Of a stretch of 64,000 nt of DNA, positions 32,567-45,247 are shown piece by piece; within the stretch, counting starts at the first letter, position 1; every line of letters begins with the position of its first letter. The stretch spans positions 27,712 through 91,711 of the forward strand of contig QNGE01000294.1 of the NCBI GenBank assembly GCA_008508345.1, given 5' to 3'. A model generated the notes under the pieces. It ran no database searches. It worked only from the letters and a program-made list of their open reading frames with translations, and had not been told where the DNA came from. The stretch is from Paragonimus westermani. Its lineage: Eukaryota > Platyhelminthes > Trematoda > Plagiorchiida > Troglotrematidae. The position numbers and the translations under genes are program-made.

Positions 32567-32640
32567 GCTGCGATCGAATGTGAGTAATTTTCAACTCGAA
32601 AATAAACCAAATTCCCGACTACTCATCAGTAATCCAAAAT
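32567..32640 (+). repeat. 3'-end fragment of a SINE
   Basis: About 70 bp shared with 33003-33075: 'ctgcgat', 'aatgtgagt', 'tcaact.gaaaataaacca' and 'cccgactac.cat'. It has no tRNA-like head, so it is read as a truncated copy of the SINE at 32838-33080. Confidence 0.55.
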
Positions 32641-32762
32641 ATCGCCTTGCAGATTTGATGAGTTCAGTGATCTCGACCTGTCTCGGAAGTCCTAATCGCG
32701 AGGATATCGAGCGGAGTTGACAGGACAGTTACTGTGTCTCCGCTCGAGGCGATCGGGCAACC

Positions 32763-32837
32763 TGATCATTGCTCACAAGCGAGAGTGATTGAGCGTTCAA
32801 ATTTGATCATTTGGTCGTGCCTAATGTGAGGCCAATG
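32763..32837 (+). repeat. Dispersed repeat R3, copy a
   Basis: 75 bp matching the reverse complement of 45248-45322 nearly base for base ('tgatcattgctcacaagcga', 'ggtcgtgcctaatgtgaggc'). The match ends at 'ggccaatg', exactly where the tRNA-like SINE head begins, which helps place the SINE boundary. Confidence 0.8.
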
Positions 32838-33080
32838 GGGGCGCAGTGATCAACACGGTTGCCTCATGATTGGAATGGCCGGAGTTCAAATCCCGGTCGT
32901 GGCAAGGATATGCACTACTGACGAGCTCTAATGAGAGCGAAACTCGAGTCTAGTGCTTGTTTTCGAAGAGGCCGGCTGGAAAGTCTATCTGAATGCGAGG
33001 GCTGCGATTAAATGTGAGTGATGGTCAACTTGAAAATAAACCAAGCCCCCGACTACCCATTGGTGATCTTGGTTATTCGA
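32838..33080 (+). mobile_element. tRNA-derived SINE
   Basis: The left end looks like a tRNA gene: a degenerate A-box 'tgatcaacacgg' (32847-32858) and, about 30 bases on, a good B-box 'gagttcaaatccc' near 32890. These are the internal RNA polymerase III promoter elements of SINEs. The body (about 170 bp) is not recognised, and the last 70 bp are shared with the truncated copy at 32567-32640. Flanking target duplications were not found by eye. SINEs have no protein and rely on a LINE for mobilisation. Confidence 0.55.
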
Positions 33081-33640
33081 AACATTCATGGAAGAGTATC
33101 CCGTGTGCTAGAAAATTTGTATAATGTTGGTAGTATCGCTGATTCTCTTGAGGCATGGTACCCGAGCGTGGCATGAATCAGTATAACGGTAAAAATTTTA
33201 GATAGTGGATGGTGATCGCGGATCTCAGTAAGTAAATTGGCCCTCACGCTCACAGTAAATATTGATAGTGTAAACCTGCTGATCAGCAATACGTCCGGAT
33301 CTCTCGTTTGCTCTTTGGTTCTAGTTTGAATCCTGTTTTTTGCATTCCAAATATAACTAGATGACGACTGATTGGCACTGGGCGTAGCTGGCTATTTTGG
33401 AAGTTTATCGGTACATCGCACTTCTATTTGCATTGGCAGATGTTTAAGATTCCTCCCTGCAGGGCACTTGCGTCTGATGGTTAGACCGTCCACTTCAACT
33501 ACGTGCTTAGTCTTTTGACCCTAAGCCGGGGAAACAAAAGAGACGCAGCGGGATGGTTTTCTGGAAGAACCGGTCATAGTAGACCACATAGGCTCCAAAT
33601 GTATGTGATGCAACCATTACGCTACATTGCCGAAAAGACG
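33081..33640. other. Unrecognised stretch
   Basis: No gene or clear repeat seen. A weak tRNA-like 'gatggttagac' occurs at about 33475-33485 without a partner box. Confidence 0.4.
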
Positions 33641-33643
33641 CGA

Positions 33644-33735
33644 AGTAAATCAAATGAGACCACCACATATGGTAGGCAGACACAGAGCAAATCAAATGAA
33701 ATGGTCATACATGACAGACGGGGTGCCAAAACAAA
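33644..33735 (+). repeat. Short tandem repeat of about 42 bp
   Basis: 'agtaaatcaaatga' at 33644 recurs as 'agcaaatcaaatga' 42 bases later, and a weaker third start 'aaacaaatca' follows about 44 bases on. The plus frame across them is open and repeats a K-S-N-E pattern, but no gene is supported. Confidence 0.5.
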
Positions 33736-34194
33736 TCACGTCGCAGGGCGCACCAAAAAATGAACGAGAAATGTCCATACGGAGCACAAGCATTTAACCG
33801 CACAGCTGCCATCAGATTTGCTGAGTGTGACCACTGAAACCGAGCTGGGCAAATCGACCGATATGGCTGCTTTGCAAGAAGGCGTGACCTTTGTCACTGG
33901 CGTACCCCTGAACAGTGCCTTATCAAGTGGTTACAGGCGGCATTAAATGACCACAGTGTCAAACAAATCATCCATGTGGTTCAGGGTCAGCAAGGCAGCG
34001 AAGATAGATCCGTGTGGTACGTCACTTGATGGGGAATTTTCACCGGACAGCACTCCCCGCCCCATCAACATTTACGGCCTACCGGCGGGATGTCCTTTTA
34101 CCGCCCGCCATCTCGAATGGGGAACGAAGGAGCTCTTGATCTGGCTCATGTGTACGTTGGTTCCGATTCAGCCTCTCACGACGACGGAAGTAAA

Positions 34195-34830
34195 ACGACA
34201 GCACTTGGGGTCTGCACGATTCGATAAAATAATTGATTCGTCACATCAAGTGCAGCTCCACAGGTTGATCGCTGGCCTAATGTAACGCGCAACCGAAATC
34301 AGCGAGCGCGTACGAATTGAATTTGAGTTGTGTGACGGGGCGTGCTGCTGTGTTGCCGGTGCCGTTTTAGCTTTCGTTTGTTTAAGTATTGTGCATGGCT
34401 TACTGGGCCTCCGGCTCATGCTTGTTCACCCTGTTTCTCTTTTCAGAACTGTTGTTCGGACCCATACATCGGGAGAACGCTGTCCCCTGGTGCGTCCACG
34501 TTGCTCGAAGGTTGGTTGGTTGTTTCCGCGGGGGAACGCTTGGACCTCTCGACCGGACGTCATTTTTCGCTCAAATTCCAAAGAGTTCCGGGGGCTCGCG
34601 ATATGCTCAACCATTGCGGAATTTCAAGTATCCGGGCGGGGTGGGGTGTTTTCCCACGCGAGATATATCAGTGAAATCAAGAATGGAGTGCGGAATCACG
34701 CGATAAACGGGGGAACGAAAAACTGACTATGTGAACTTTGATAAACAATGGAATATATGATATTATGACAACCTTCTATGTGACGTTAATAGCACTGTGT
34801 TACTTGATGAAATACATATATTCCTGCCAG
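34195..34830 (+). repeat. Dispersed repeat R2, copy b
   Basis: Same-orientation partner of 18895-19440. This copy has a longer middle part (about 34290-34510) not obvious in copy a. It carries several overlapping plus-strand frames of 100-130 codons (34328-34726), which are not shared with copy a and so are probably chance. Confidence 0.75.
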
Positions 34831-35700
34831 TGCCTTACTAATGTAATTTGACATGCCTCATTCGGTAATATACTTGCCGAAGACGTACGAGAAGTCCAGT
34901 AGGATAACATACGCGCGGCTTCTGTAATCAGCCGCCCTAGTCCGTTGCTTACGAGAAGTCACTACGTTTGTAGGGCACCAGCATTGTGTCGTCAAACGAC
35001 TTTTGCTCAATTAAGGACAGACATTGGGAAAAGAGGTGGGTCACACCTGGCTGCCGAATTATATCTACGGCCCTTGTGCAGTGGCAGGTAACCCACATTG
35101 TCTCGAGTGATGAGTGAATTTATCTTTATCAAAGGACTTTCGGAGCAAACCAGTACTTACTGAAAGTAAGCTACCAGTACAACGTTTTAACTATTTTGGC
35201 GGTATGTAATAAATTCCGTGAGGCGTACAGAGGTCTGGCTCGTTGCAGTCGGCCAAGACAGTGAAATTGCCGACGTTTACTTCATGGAGGTGGTTAAAGA
35301 CAGCAATCATTTACCGGTAACTACATTAAAATTCTCCATGTCATTTGCTCCCCTTTGCTGCGAAGCTTCAAGTGTGATTGAGCATCTGTTTGAACGACAT
35401 GTACGCTGCGCACTAGAAATTTCGACTCACTCTGCGCCCACGCCTACCGTTCCGTTGCGTTGCCGTTTCGCCTTATTGGTCACCCACTCGCACGTTACTT
35501 TTATGTAACAACAATACACCCTTCGTCTGCTCATTGCTTTCTCGAACTGCCTCCTTGGTTCGCTGGATCCTACACTCTATTAAGCCCCCTTCGACCGCAC
35601 ACAATGGTGTGTTGTGGAGCCCTGCAAATTATTTGGTTTTGTGTTAATCGCGATTCGAGTGCGCGCAGTGTGTACGTATACTGGATGGAGCTCGACCGTT
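34831..35700. other. Unrecognised stretch, possible LTR remnant
   Basis: Lies just upstream of a decayed CsRn1-like gag, so 35200-35690 might hold the remains of its 5' LTR and leader. I could not match it to the LTRs of Gypsy-2. Confidence 0.35.
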
Positions 35701-35880
35701 ACAGATGTTGAGGAAGTTAAATGGAAAGTTTCGTCCTTTGTATCGGCGATCACGCTAGCAGCTCCTGCTCTTGGAGGTTCTTATACACATTTGTGGCCTG
35801 CAGTGTTAAATATGGAGTTTAGCAGCTGACGCATGGTGAGTGAATCGAATAGGTTTTCTCGACCCATACCCTGACTTCAC
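35701..35880 (+). pseudogene. Decayed CsRn1-like gag, N-terminal fragment
   Basis: The plus strand reads EEVKWKVSSFVSAITLAAPA, then LWPAVLNMEF followed by a TGA at 35827-35829; the continuation SESNRFSRPIP fits after the stop. This matches the first 50 residues of Gypsy-2 Gag ([41 protein letters not shown]) at many positions. Beyond 35880 the match fades. It is an old, truncated copy of a related element in the opposite orientation to Gypsy-2. Confidence 0.65.
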
Positions 35881-38800
35881 CACAACGTAATAAACTTTGT
35901 TAGCCATATTTTACTACGCTCAGCAATCGGTTGCTATGAATCACTCAGGTGAATTCTTAAAGAAACACAGCCGTCTAATAAAATACGGCCAGAAAAATCA
36001 TTCTCTCGGTTACAGTCCAGTGACTAGAATCTACCAGTTTTACTTTCAGACTAGCAGCAGGCAGTAGGAAAGTCCTAGTTTCAGCAGAATCCACCGCGGG
36101 AGTTGCAAAATCAGCGACTTCCTGAGAATTACAGCGGACTGTCATCAATGTTACCCTCACGTCTGTCATGTTAGCCAGCGGATTCCCCAAATGTAATATG
36201 GAGCGTTTTTGGGGCATCACGTCTTTGCTATTAGTTGGGCAATGAGTTACCCGCTACTCTTCTGTGAGTAATTTGTAGGCCGCCAAGTAAACCGGAGAAG
36301 CAGCTCTGCACAAAACATTTGACAAACGCCGTATGCACAGTTAACCGAAGTTAAACCCCGGAATAACTGAATTGCGACGTGAAATGGCGGAACTTTGTGC
36401 TAGCACCCAACGACCCAGGTTGCCGCTTAAAACTGCTCTAATGCATGCCCATTCATTGCTCAAAACATAAGCTGAAATAATGTATATCTAGACATATGAT
36501 GATGCCGATATTATTCACCACATCGGGATACTTTTTCATTTTTAGGAAATGGACTAAGTTGCGAGTTTCAATGGGATGTTTGAGAATCGTGAGTTCCGTG
36601 CTTTCTCATAGTCCCAGGAAGGCCTTCAGAGATACATGGAGGATGTGGACGTTACTCACGTTCGTGAGACAAGCCGTGAGTCAAAAACGGTTCTGAGGTG
36701 CAATAAGATAAGTTGGTTTGAGTCCCTAAAATCCCTCTGGGTTTGTTACCGTTTCACGAAATATAAGGGGCGTAGTAGCGTATGCAGGGGTTTGCGACGT
36801 TTCTAGTGGGTTAACAGGTGTTAGTTTTAACAACTCAGTTCTCGCGACACAGGTTGCACTTCACGATCTCATGTGGCCCGACGAAATGCCTGTCCCGATG
36901 TGAGCTCTTTCGAGTTAGAGTACAATTAGCCCCTCAGTCGTCTGGTATGAGTCCCATCTTACAAATCGCGGACTCACCATCAGTGAATTGAAGGAGCGCA
37001 GAAGTCTGTTTTAGTAAAATACACCAACTGCTGACATTAGACAGTATGTAGCGGATGTTTACAGAATGTTCACCACGACCACTGTTGTTGGAAACATTTG
37101 CCTGAAGTTGGAGCTTGCACTGTCCAGGGAGTTTGTTATGTAAGAATGGTAGCGGGACATTGAAAAACCTCGGGGAAGTGCTGTCTGTGATCAGTACGAT
37201 AGGTATGGTGCGCATCATACGGGATTAAGACATCAGATATATGCATACCTGCTTTGCCCAACGAACATAAATTGAACCACTCCAACGTTTCCCGCACGTT
37301 GTGAATGTGGATTCCAACTACGGGACAAACAGACGAAACTATATCGTTGAACGTTTTCTCATGCTTTCGAAGTTGGAAGTAATTCCAGATCCTAGTAACA
37401 GATGGCATGGACACGGTCGGTGATATGAGGGTACGTTCGTAGTGAGAAGTATGCGTCATGGTGTAGACTGTTCGAAATTTCTCCAAGAACGATGGGATAG
37501 CACATTCCGGTGAAGACGTATGTGATGGACAAGATGGCTGCGCGAACGAGGGCAGCTCGTGTGGTGTTCGGCTGTGACATCACTGTGTTATTTCCATGCA
37601 CGTGACACCGATCGCAAGTATGCAGTTGGATGAAATTCGTCGGCCATGCTCTCCAAAAGACGAGATCTTTTCGCAGTCACTGGTTCAACCGAATGGCCAG
37701 AGTAGATGGTGGGGAGAAGTAAGTTGCATCCTCGCACCGTATGCCGTAGATTCAAACGTGACTTGAATATCCTCCGCCGGACGGATAGGAAGTACATGAA
37801 TTATTTGTTGTGTCATTGGCTGTACGTCAAACCCAAGTGAACCATTCATGCGCAGAGCGGTGTCGTCCACTCCGGCAATCGCACAAGTAGGCTGGAGAAT
37901 GCCAACGGACAGCTGAAAATGAGGACGAACCCTAGAGCGTCCTAGCCGTTGCCAATAAAAGTATATGGCTCCCCAGCGAGCGGCTGGTGCTAGAATTTGA
38001 AATGCAAACTACCTGCAGATGCGACCGTCGTGAAGTTGTCGATGTTGACTTGTACGTCAGGAAAAGTCTCTACCGAATGATCACGTTCGCGTCATCTTGT
38101 CCAAAAACATTTAAACGGGCAGATCTCACGACTCTATTTCGAAGCAGTGGCTGAGTGCAAGGTAATTAGTTCCACCCTATAGCAGTTACCTTAAACACTG
38201 CTGTTTTGTGTGTAACACGATGACAACGTTTCCGTCGTCGATTGCATGGACGGTATTTGTGAGTGTCATTTTTACCACTCGGTGTGGCTCCCATGCACAC
38301 GTATTCTGTCAGTTTTGAAAATATTTCTACCTCTACAGTAGGTCTTCCTGCAGTGTTTATCTCCGTATACATATGTAGTGTCCCCGTTCATGGGCGGTGG
38401 CCTGCAGAGTAAAACTTGTCAATTCAGCAGTTGGTTGGCCCACAGCTTCGGCCTCTCGCAGCAACCAACTTCAACCGTCATTACAAGACCCTCTGATTGT
38501 ATTCAGATGGCCGACATAGTCGGGTATCCATTCTGTGGCAACCAGCTTCAACCCCAGTCACCTGGTTGGTGCACGTTTTAGATTCACAGATTTGTCGGCT
38601 TCCTCCACTTCTGCTATCGTTTGCACTCCTTCAGTGGTTATGAAAAAGGGGTCCTGTACAGTACCCTCAGTGGATGTCGACTTAAAAAGGCCTGCGAACA
38701 ATGTAACGCTTGTACATCAGCCGGAAAAAGCGCGGATCAATAGCACCTGGAGTGAATATCCCCTTGATATAATTAAAGAAAGTGACGTCCTTCACATGTG

Positions 38801-39029
38801 TGCACACACTTGCAGGTATCAGATTCGATTAACGGGATGACAAAGACTTCATCTGATACACGGCTTCTGTCATCCGGCAGAACGCGGACAATGCGTGCAT
38901 ACCAACGTTCTGCGCTAAAGAAAACCTGTGATAATGTGTACCGTTTTCCACAGACAAGTAGATCACACATGTCGAGTTCCCTACTTGCTCGTTCTCAGTG
39001 ACTTCATTTGTCTGCCAATTTGTTTCTGC
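35881..39029. other. Unrecognised stretch
   Basis: No gene supported. The longest frame is 116 codons (37486-37136, minus) without motif. No tandem repeat or transposon end recognised by eye. Confidence 0.5.
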
Positions 39030-39210
39030 GTGTTTCATCAAAGGTTACTGTTCTCCTTCGCTCGTAAACTAGGACAAATGGATGGAGCAGAAGTAAGTGT
39101 TTCAGTATAGGGTACTGTTTGACCTCACTCGTAAGCCAGCAAAATGGATGGAAAAGTAGCAAGTGTTTCCGCGTGGATTACTGTTTCCCATCACTCGTGA
39201 GCTGAGATAG
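39030..39210 (+). repeat. Minisatellite, 66-67-bp unit, about 2.7 copies
   Basis: Units start at 39030, 39097 and 39163, each with 'gtgtttc'. They share 'tactgtt', 'cactcgta' (first unit 'cgctcgta'), 'atggatgga' and 'agaagtaa/agtagcaa'. The third unit is incomplete and ends near 39210. Copies differ at many positions, so it is an old array. Confidence 0.75.
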
Positions 39211-42200
39211 TTGCACAGGCATTTTGTACACTTTCAAGTAGGCAGTTCTCCTTGATGTCCTCCGTTGATCAAGTCCCTTTATCCACATTTCAGCAGACGT
39301 CATGCTTCCATGAAAGCGTACAGCCGTGATAGCAGCGAAAGACCAAACATGCCAATTACAACTAGAAGAATGCTGCAGACTTGCTCAGTATTTGTGTGCA
39401 TTTGTAAGTTGCAGTATGTTCATCGGTGTCTTAGGCCAGCGGTTTGATAAAGAGCTTGGTCCTTCTGGTCCAATGACGAATCAATCGCCGAAATTTTAGT
39501 CACGTTTTACGTCTTAAGTGCACTTAACTTTCACGATAGGCATATCTTAATGCGTCGACGACATCCGTTGCATTATGTTCCACCAGTAATTCACCCAGTT
39601 ATCGTGAACTACTTTTCGATATTTTTCCACTGATCGCTAAGCGATTGGGCTCCTTGCTTACGCCTTCAGAAGATTAAAACAAAAACACCTACGGTGACAA
39701 AATTCAACAGTGTTAGGTACTGAAACACGTCACAAAATTATAACAACTTCGGTAGCTTGAAAACCGTTATTCCCGCCAGAATTACTGAAATATTTACCGT
39801 CTACCGATTACACGCAGCGGTGAACTCCAAGAGGTCGCAAACCAGACCAATAAGCTGCTCCAAACAAATGTTTTCCCTTATAAAAACAATCGAGATCTTA
39901 AATAAGCTTCACATAAGCGGCAATGAACCCCAAGCACCTCCTGGTGACCATGGTCACCTAGGTCTAATACTGTATAAGTGGATGTCCTTTTGCTCAGTCG
40001 TATATTTACCACCGCTCCAGCCATACTGGCCTTCCATCTTGCTACTTAGAATCCACTCAACAGGAGTATTCCGCGAAAATCTGTCGCAACTTGCCTGGAA
40101 TTTCCAAATGTATCTACCGGTACTAGGTGGGGATTCCCGCCTACATTTTGACCAGTAAGATTTCTAAATCGATGCCCCCCATGGGACATAATCTTCTTGA
40201 ACGCATATAATGTGCAGGTAGGCAAAGAACTAACCCCGAAAAGATGGACCATGATTTCGAACTTTTTCGGTGGACCAGACGTTCATTTGTCGCACCACCA
40301 AAGGAAACTCAATGTCCATCTGTTCCTTTCAGGAACCTCCACCCTTTAAAACATCTCTGTATTCGAAAAACAAAGCCAATAAACCCTTGCGCGACCGCAA
40401 CAATCGAACGCCATGTCATTCATCACGACCGGCGCTTGCAACAAGATCTTGTTCAAACTGATGTTTTCGTATTGCGCCACGTGGTAACGTATAGTTCACA
40501 ACTTTGCAGGCTTGTTCGGAATCAACACTGGGTGGTGGAACAGCTGCCACCAGAGAAGAGTTATCCCTACTGGTGTCAGCTCTCAGTGTATAACCTTTGG
40601 TCGGAAGTGCCTTAACAATTTCATAGTTACGTGTTAACCCGGTGTCGCGGGAGAGTTTCTAAACTAATAAATTCGGACACTCGTGAGCCACCCACAGCTT
40701 AACAGAAAAGCTTACACTATCAGACCGCCACGGCGAATCACCCTGGTATCGAACATCCTCGGGCGCAGTACTGGACTCTGTGGTACGCTCAGCTAGTCGA
40801 GCATCACAACAGTCAGATACCTCAACAAAAAATCAGCGCTCGCCAAACTATGACGAAAGTGTGCTGAGCCAATCGTTCTAGCTTGGCATCATCTAATCAG
40901 CGAACTCCATCCTTGCTGCCTTTTGGTGATGCCAAAGCGTGTGGCTGACATCTGCCCCTGCCTGCCGATCTATTATCGAGTTTGCCTTCGGCAAATCGGA
41001 GCCCATAATCTGGCTTTATCTTCATCAACAAGACGTTAGCCGTGAGGGCTAAGCAAACTCAACGCTGAACGTTCTTTTCGGACATAGCCTCCGCTTATTC
41101 AACCGAAAGACCATTGAAAATATATGTATTGTCGATTCTGGTCTTACCTCCATCGGCCAACGACCCACACTCCAAACTCGGCAAGGCTCAAAGCTTAACA
41201 GTATTGGTCCTATTCGATGCATGGATGCTGATCGTTCGCTCTTTTGCCGACACCCCCAACCACTTTGAGAGACAGTCATCTGAGTTTGGTATCAGAGTCG
41301 TTATCTGGAAGGACGAGTCTCAACTTTCTTGACTGCCCGAATTATATTAGTTGACACGGGTCAGGACGGAACCCTCTATCATGCGAACAGGTGGCTTCAC
41401 CGCCTGATTCCTTCGATCGGAGTGAACACCTCAAAGACTCCAGGTCTGCACGCATCGGGATATCATGCCACCCATCACATGTACGCAGTAAACGGTGTAC
41501 ACGGACTCCGCAACTCTCAGCCGTCTGTCTTAGCAATACGTAAACAAAGCATCGTTCAAGCTTTCTTAGGGAAACACGTCTTCCCCCTGCTGACCCATTC
41601 GAATCGCCAGCACGTCGGCAAACCAAGATCGTCATCACATACTGTACAACGATGTGGTTTAACCGCCATTCCAACAACTGTTGACACGTGGGGCATTTGT
41701 TGGGAATCCTCACGCAGGCGCGCGGTCTCGTTTCAGCTGACACGGCTTCAAAATGAGCGGTCGATTAGCTCATCATGCAGGTTGCTGGAAACTGAGAATC
41801 GTCTCAATGTGAAATTGAGCGAGTCGTGGTAAGAAAGTGGCCGACCGGTGTTTACGGCGGTTAGCTACCTTAGCTCTCTTCTTTTTCATGAGGCGACGAC
41901 GTCTCCCCACAATGCGCTGAACTTTGGTTGTGCAATTCAACTCTTGTGGTTGATTCGATCGTGACAAAAGTTTTAGGCCCTCATTGTCTCCTATGGAGAG
42001 CTTCAGACCGTTGATAACGTTCTTGGCGACAGTCTGGGTAATTTCATGGAGCCACCCGAATCGTTATCGGAATATTTCGGGTGCCTGGGTGAATTTTGTT
42101 CTGCTTGGTTCAACAGCTGCCTCAGCTCGACCCTTGTATTAACAAATCCGGTGGCTAACTTCTCTCATTGGTCGCTCAATATGTTGGGCACGTAAAGCTC

Positions 42201-42915
42201 AATTTTTCTATGACGTTGAAGAAATTAAACTGCAACCCTTCGAGAAGTTCCAGCTAGACAGTCTACTAGGTTCACTTTGTTGGCTTAGTTGCGCACACAT
42301 TGTTTTGCAGAACTCTCTTGGAACCCATAAGCGCAGGGTTTTTATGACAAGCTTGCTGGGAAACCATCTCTCTCAGTCTTCTCAGATGGCTCACCAGTCT
42401 TACTAGCTGCAGACCCCACCATCAGCGTCCCGTGAAATTTTAACCCAAACTTCATAATTTTAAGCTTCTCCTCATTCTCCCTCCTTCTTCAAAGAGCCCG
42501 TAGTCCACCACCAAGTGTTGCTTAGATGGACAACGATTTATGGCCGGGGTAAGGTATACGGTACACGCTCCATCTTCACCGCTTGGCTGCAGCCATCCCT
42601 ATGGATGCCTGTGGGCATGGCACTTGCTTAGTTTTGTGGGTCCCAAGCATATCACAGTCATACGAAACAGCAGACAGTTCGTCAGTCCCAGACGTCTCAC
42701 CTTGAAGATCAAGAAAGACTATGGAACGAAGTCGCACAAACAAAGAATGAACTGAGGGAGGACTCCTAGAAGCATTCAACGATGCTCTGAGATTGTCATC
42801 ACCGACAGTCACCTAGGGATCAGTAGTAAATTATTGGGGATATGGAGTGCGATTACCATCTGCAGACAGCAGTGAGGAAGGAAAAGTAAACCATAAGGTT
42901 CTCCTGGGAGAAGCT
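39211..42915. other. Unrecognised stretch
   Basis: No gene supported. The longest frames (167 codons at 41329-41832 plus, and 133 codons at 41743-41342 minus) overlap each other on opposite strands and neither has a motif I recognise. A short basic run on the minus strand near 41890 (RRRRLMKKKRAKVANRRKHR) stands alone. Confidence 0.5.
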
Positions 42916-42985
42916 TGAGTGTTTGGTGACTGAGAGGACGCATCCATACGTCATATGCGCCAGATTCGATCCACTAGGCCACTGC
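42916..42985 (+). repeat. tRNA-like sequence, possible SINE head
   Basis: An A-box-like 'ggtgactgagagg' and a good B-box-like 'agattcgatcc' lie about 37 bases apart. The arms do not fold into a full cloverleaf by eye, so a functional tRNA is unlikely; an old tRNA-derived SINE or tRNA pseudogene fits better. Confidence 0.35.
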
Positions 42986-44632
42986 GAACCTACAACCTTC
43001 AGCCAATTGTCGGGTTAATTTGATCACCACAAAACGGAGTTAGCGAACGATGTTAGTCTCGGGCGTCCAGTGTTTAATCGAACTGCGCTTAGTCTATTCG
43101 CAATGCCTCCCTATAAGCTGGACCTAAGAGAGTCGCGTCTATGATGGAGCGAACGCCCATAAATTTCGGACATACTGACCGACTGACTCCGATCAAATGA
43201 AAGATAGTCGCGAAAGCAAGTTTCCTATCGATACTTTGGTGAGACACAACGAAACATTAGTGTGCTGAATAGAAGAAAATTACAAAAGGCTCCCATACTG
43301 AATCCACTAAATATACATGTTTCAAGATTAACGGTTCGTGTGAATGCGGCCAGACGCAACAGACACATAGCGGTGAGGCAATAAGGTCCAACTAAGGCTA
43401 AGGCGCACATAAACGAAGGTTCAGCTGAAAAAAATATGGAAGAGTAAACTGCGTGATAACAAGCTCCGACAAGAAAACGGTATCAAGCTTTAGTGTCACA
43501 TCAGGAGTAACGTCCTTATGGGGGGAATTCGTCGCGCGCATAATTCGAATGATCGTGTTGTAATGAAACAAAAACTATATGGAACGTTTTGAAATGAGCG
43601 CTGCGTATTTTTATCCCAGTTTCTTACTTTCGCAGATGACGACACCCCCAACCGAAGATGGACGTTTGATGAGAACAGCCTTGACGTTATGGATGGGCCT
43701 CTTTGTTTTGATCCGTCGATGGTTGTTCACATGTTTGCTCTGTGTTCCATGTTGCAATACACGTGCTCGTCACTGCCTGCATTGTTCCGATATTGTGTGG
43801 GTTGTGTTGAGGATGGTTTACGAGTCCTTGCATTTCGGCCACTCATCATTGTGCTTTGTTCGTTGCAGCTATTGAGTGTCTCCGCTAGATACTGACAATC
43901 GTCGATCGCAAACATATTACAGTGACAACTCTCGCGAGGAAGGTTTGCGATCACTATCAAGAAGATTTCGAATGTAGGAAAAACCATCAACAAAAAGAAG
44001 TGAATGTAGGCAAGGGGGTGGTCACCGATATTCTATTGGACATGGCAGCCCTGAAACAATTGACGCAAGCAGCAACTTCAACAATGCTTGCTAGTAGTAG
44101 ATAGTCGCAGGACTGCACTGATAGCAGCGAGCGATTTTTCGTTGGCGTGATGGCGGCGAGCATTGAGATCACAACTGGGTGAGACAGAGCCTGGTGGCTA
44201 GTTGCAGGGCTTCCCTCTCTTTTAAGAAAGTTATGCTGGCCCGCATCAGTAGTTTCACGAACCTACGCTTTAAGTCAGCCTTGCCTAATACGGGCCTCAA
44301 GATATCAACTTGATGAGTAACAATTCTCAGATGCTAGTTAAGCACGCCAGGGAATCGTCGAAGTTGTGTCATTATAGTGGGCGTGGCAATGTCGGGATGG
44401 ACTCGACCTGGTTAACGGGAGGTAATAGAGAGTTGATCGATGTGGCACCCTGAAAATCGAACGAGCTCATTCCGAAAACAATTATCGATTCTGCGCAAAA
44501 CCTTCAAAAATAACACGTGTGTGTTACGCCTTCGAGAGTCTGACGAGTGGCACGTCACCGACGTAGATACATGGAAATGGTAGCTGTAGAGTTGCTGCAC
44601 TCACAGAAAGCCGGGTCGTTTGAACTACGTTA
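42986..44632. other. Unrecognised stretch
   Basis: No gene supported; the frames at 43579-43895 (98 and 68 codons, plus) are rich in Cys and hydrophobic residues but match no family that I know. Confidence 0.45.
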
Positions 44633-44884
44633 TCAGGCCCAAATGAAATCGAGAAGTCCGAATAGTTTTGTAGTAGCTGTCTTCCAGTTGCTGTCCTCGG
44701 TTACCGTAATGTGCCAGTAAATGTGCACCTCGTCTAACCCTGGGAGCATGGCAACACCAACAAGTTCCAGAGAACAGGTATTGAGGTGTGGCAGGATGTA
44801 TTCGTCTGGGATTGTGGGGTCGTTGAGAGCTTGAAAAATCGGTGTGTGGTCATTAGTCTTCTGGGGTTTCTTTGGTGCCGCGCG
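44633..44884 (-). other. Open frame with weak RBFA-like pattern
   Basis: An 83-codon minus-strand frame between a TAG (44887-44885) and a TGA (44635-44633) reads, in its middle, LELVGVAMLPGLDEVHIYW. The spacing resembles the KH-type fold of ribosome-binding factor A (human RBFA has a similar 'l.velskVslTpDfs...yW' segment). A possible splice acceptor ('aaaccccag', minus) lies at its start and a possible donor ('acggtaacc') shortly after the match. The similarity is short, and the frame could be a stray exon, a pseudogene or chance. Confidence 0.25.
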
Positions 44885-44887
44885 CTA

Positions 44888-45247
44888 CCGTGATGGCCAA
44901 GAGTTATTGATGGTCCAATTGCACCTAACTGGGGCATATTGCTGGCCCCGGTAGTGGCCGACCCACAGTTGTCTGGCTGTAGCTAGAGAGGGGAGCCGGG
45001 GGGCCGCGTGTAGTAGCATGCCGATTCGCGCCGTGCATGACCGCCTCAATATATAAACAATGCCCAGCTGGTGATAGCAAACCCTTCAGTGAGGTTGTTA
45101 ATGCCCATGTTGTCGAAAGCGCCCGTGAGATGCCAGTTGTCGCGACCGTTTGCCTGATGCTGTTAGCCGTGTTTGCCATTCTGTTGCCAGTTATCGTACC
45201 CTTATTGAGATGAACGGAGCAACTGAAAGATGCTACGAAACCAGTGT
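44888..45247. other. Unrecognised stretch
   Basis: Minus-strand frames of 67 and 84 codons overlap here without known motif. No repeat recognised. Confidence 0.4.

Noticed and set aside
41329..41832. 167-codon plus-strand frame
   Set aside because: Overlaps another long frame on the opposite strand; no domain recognised in either.
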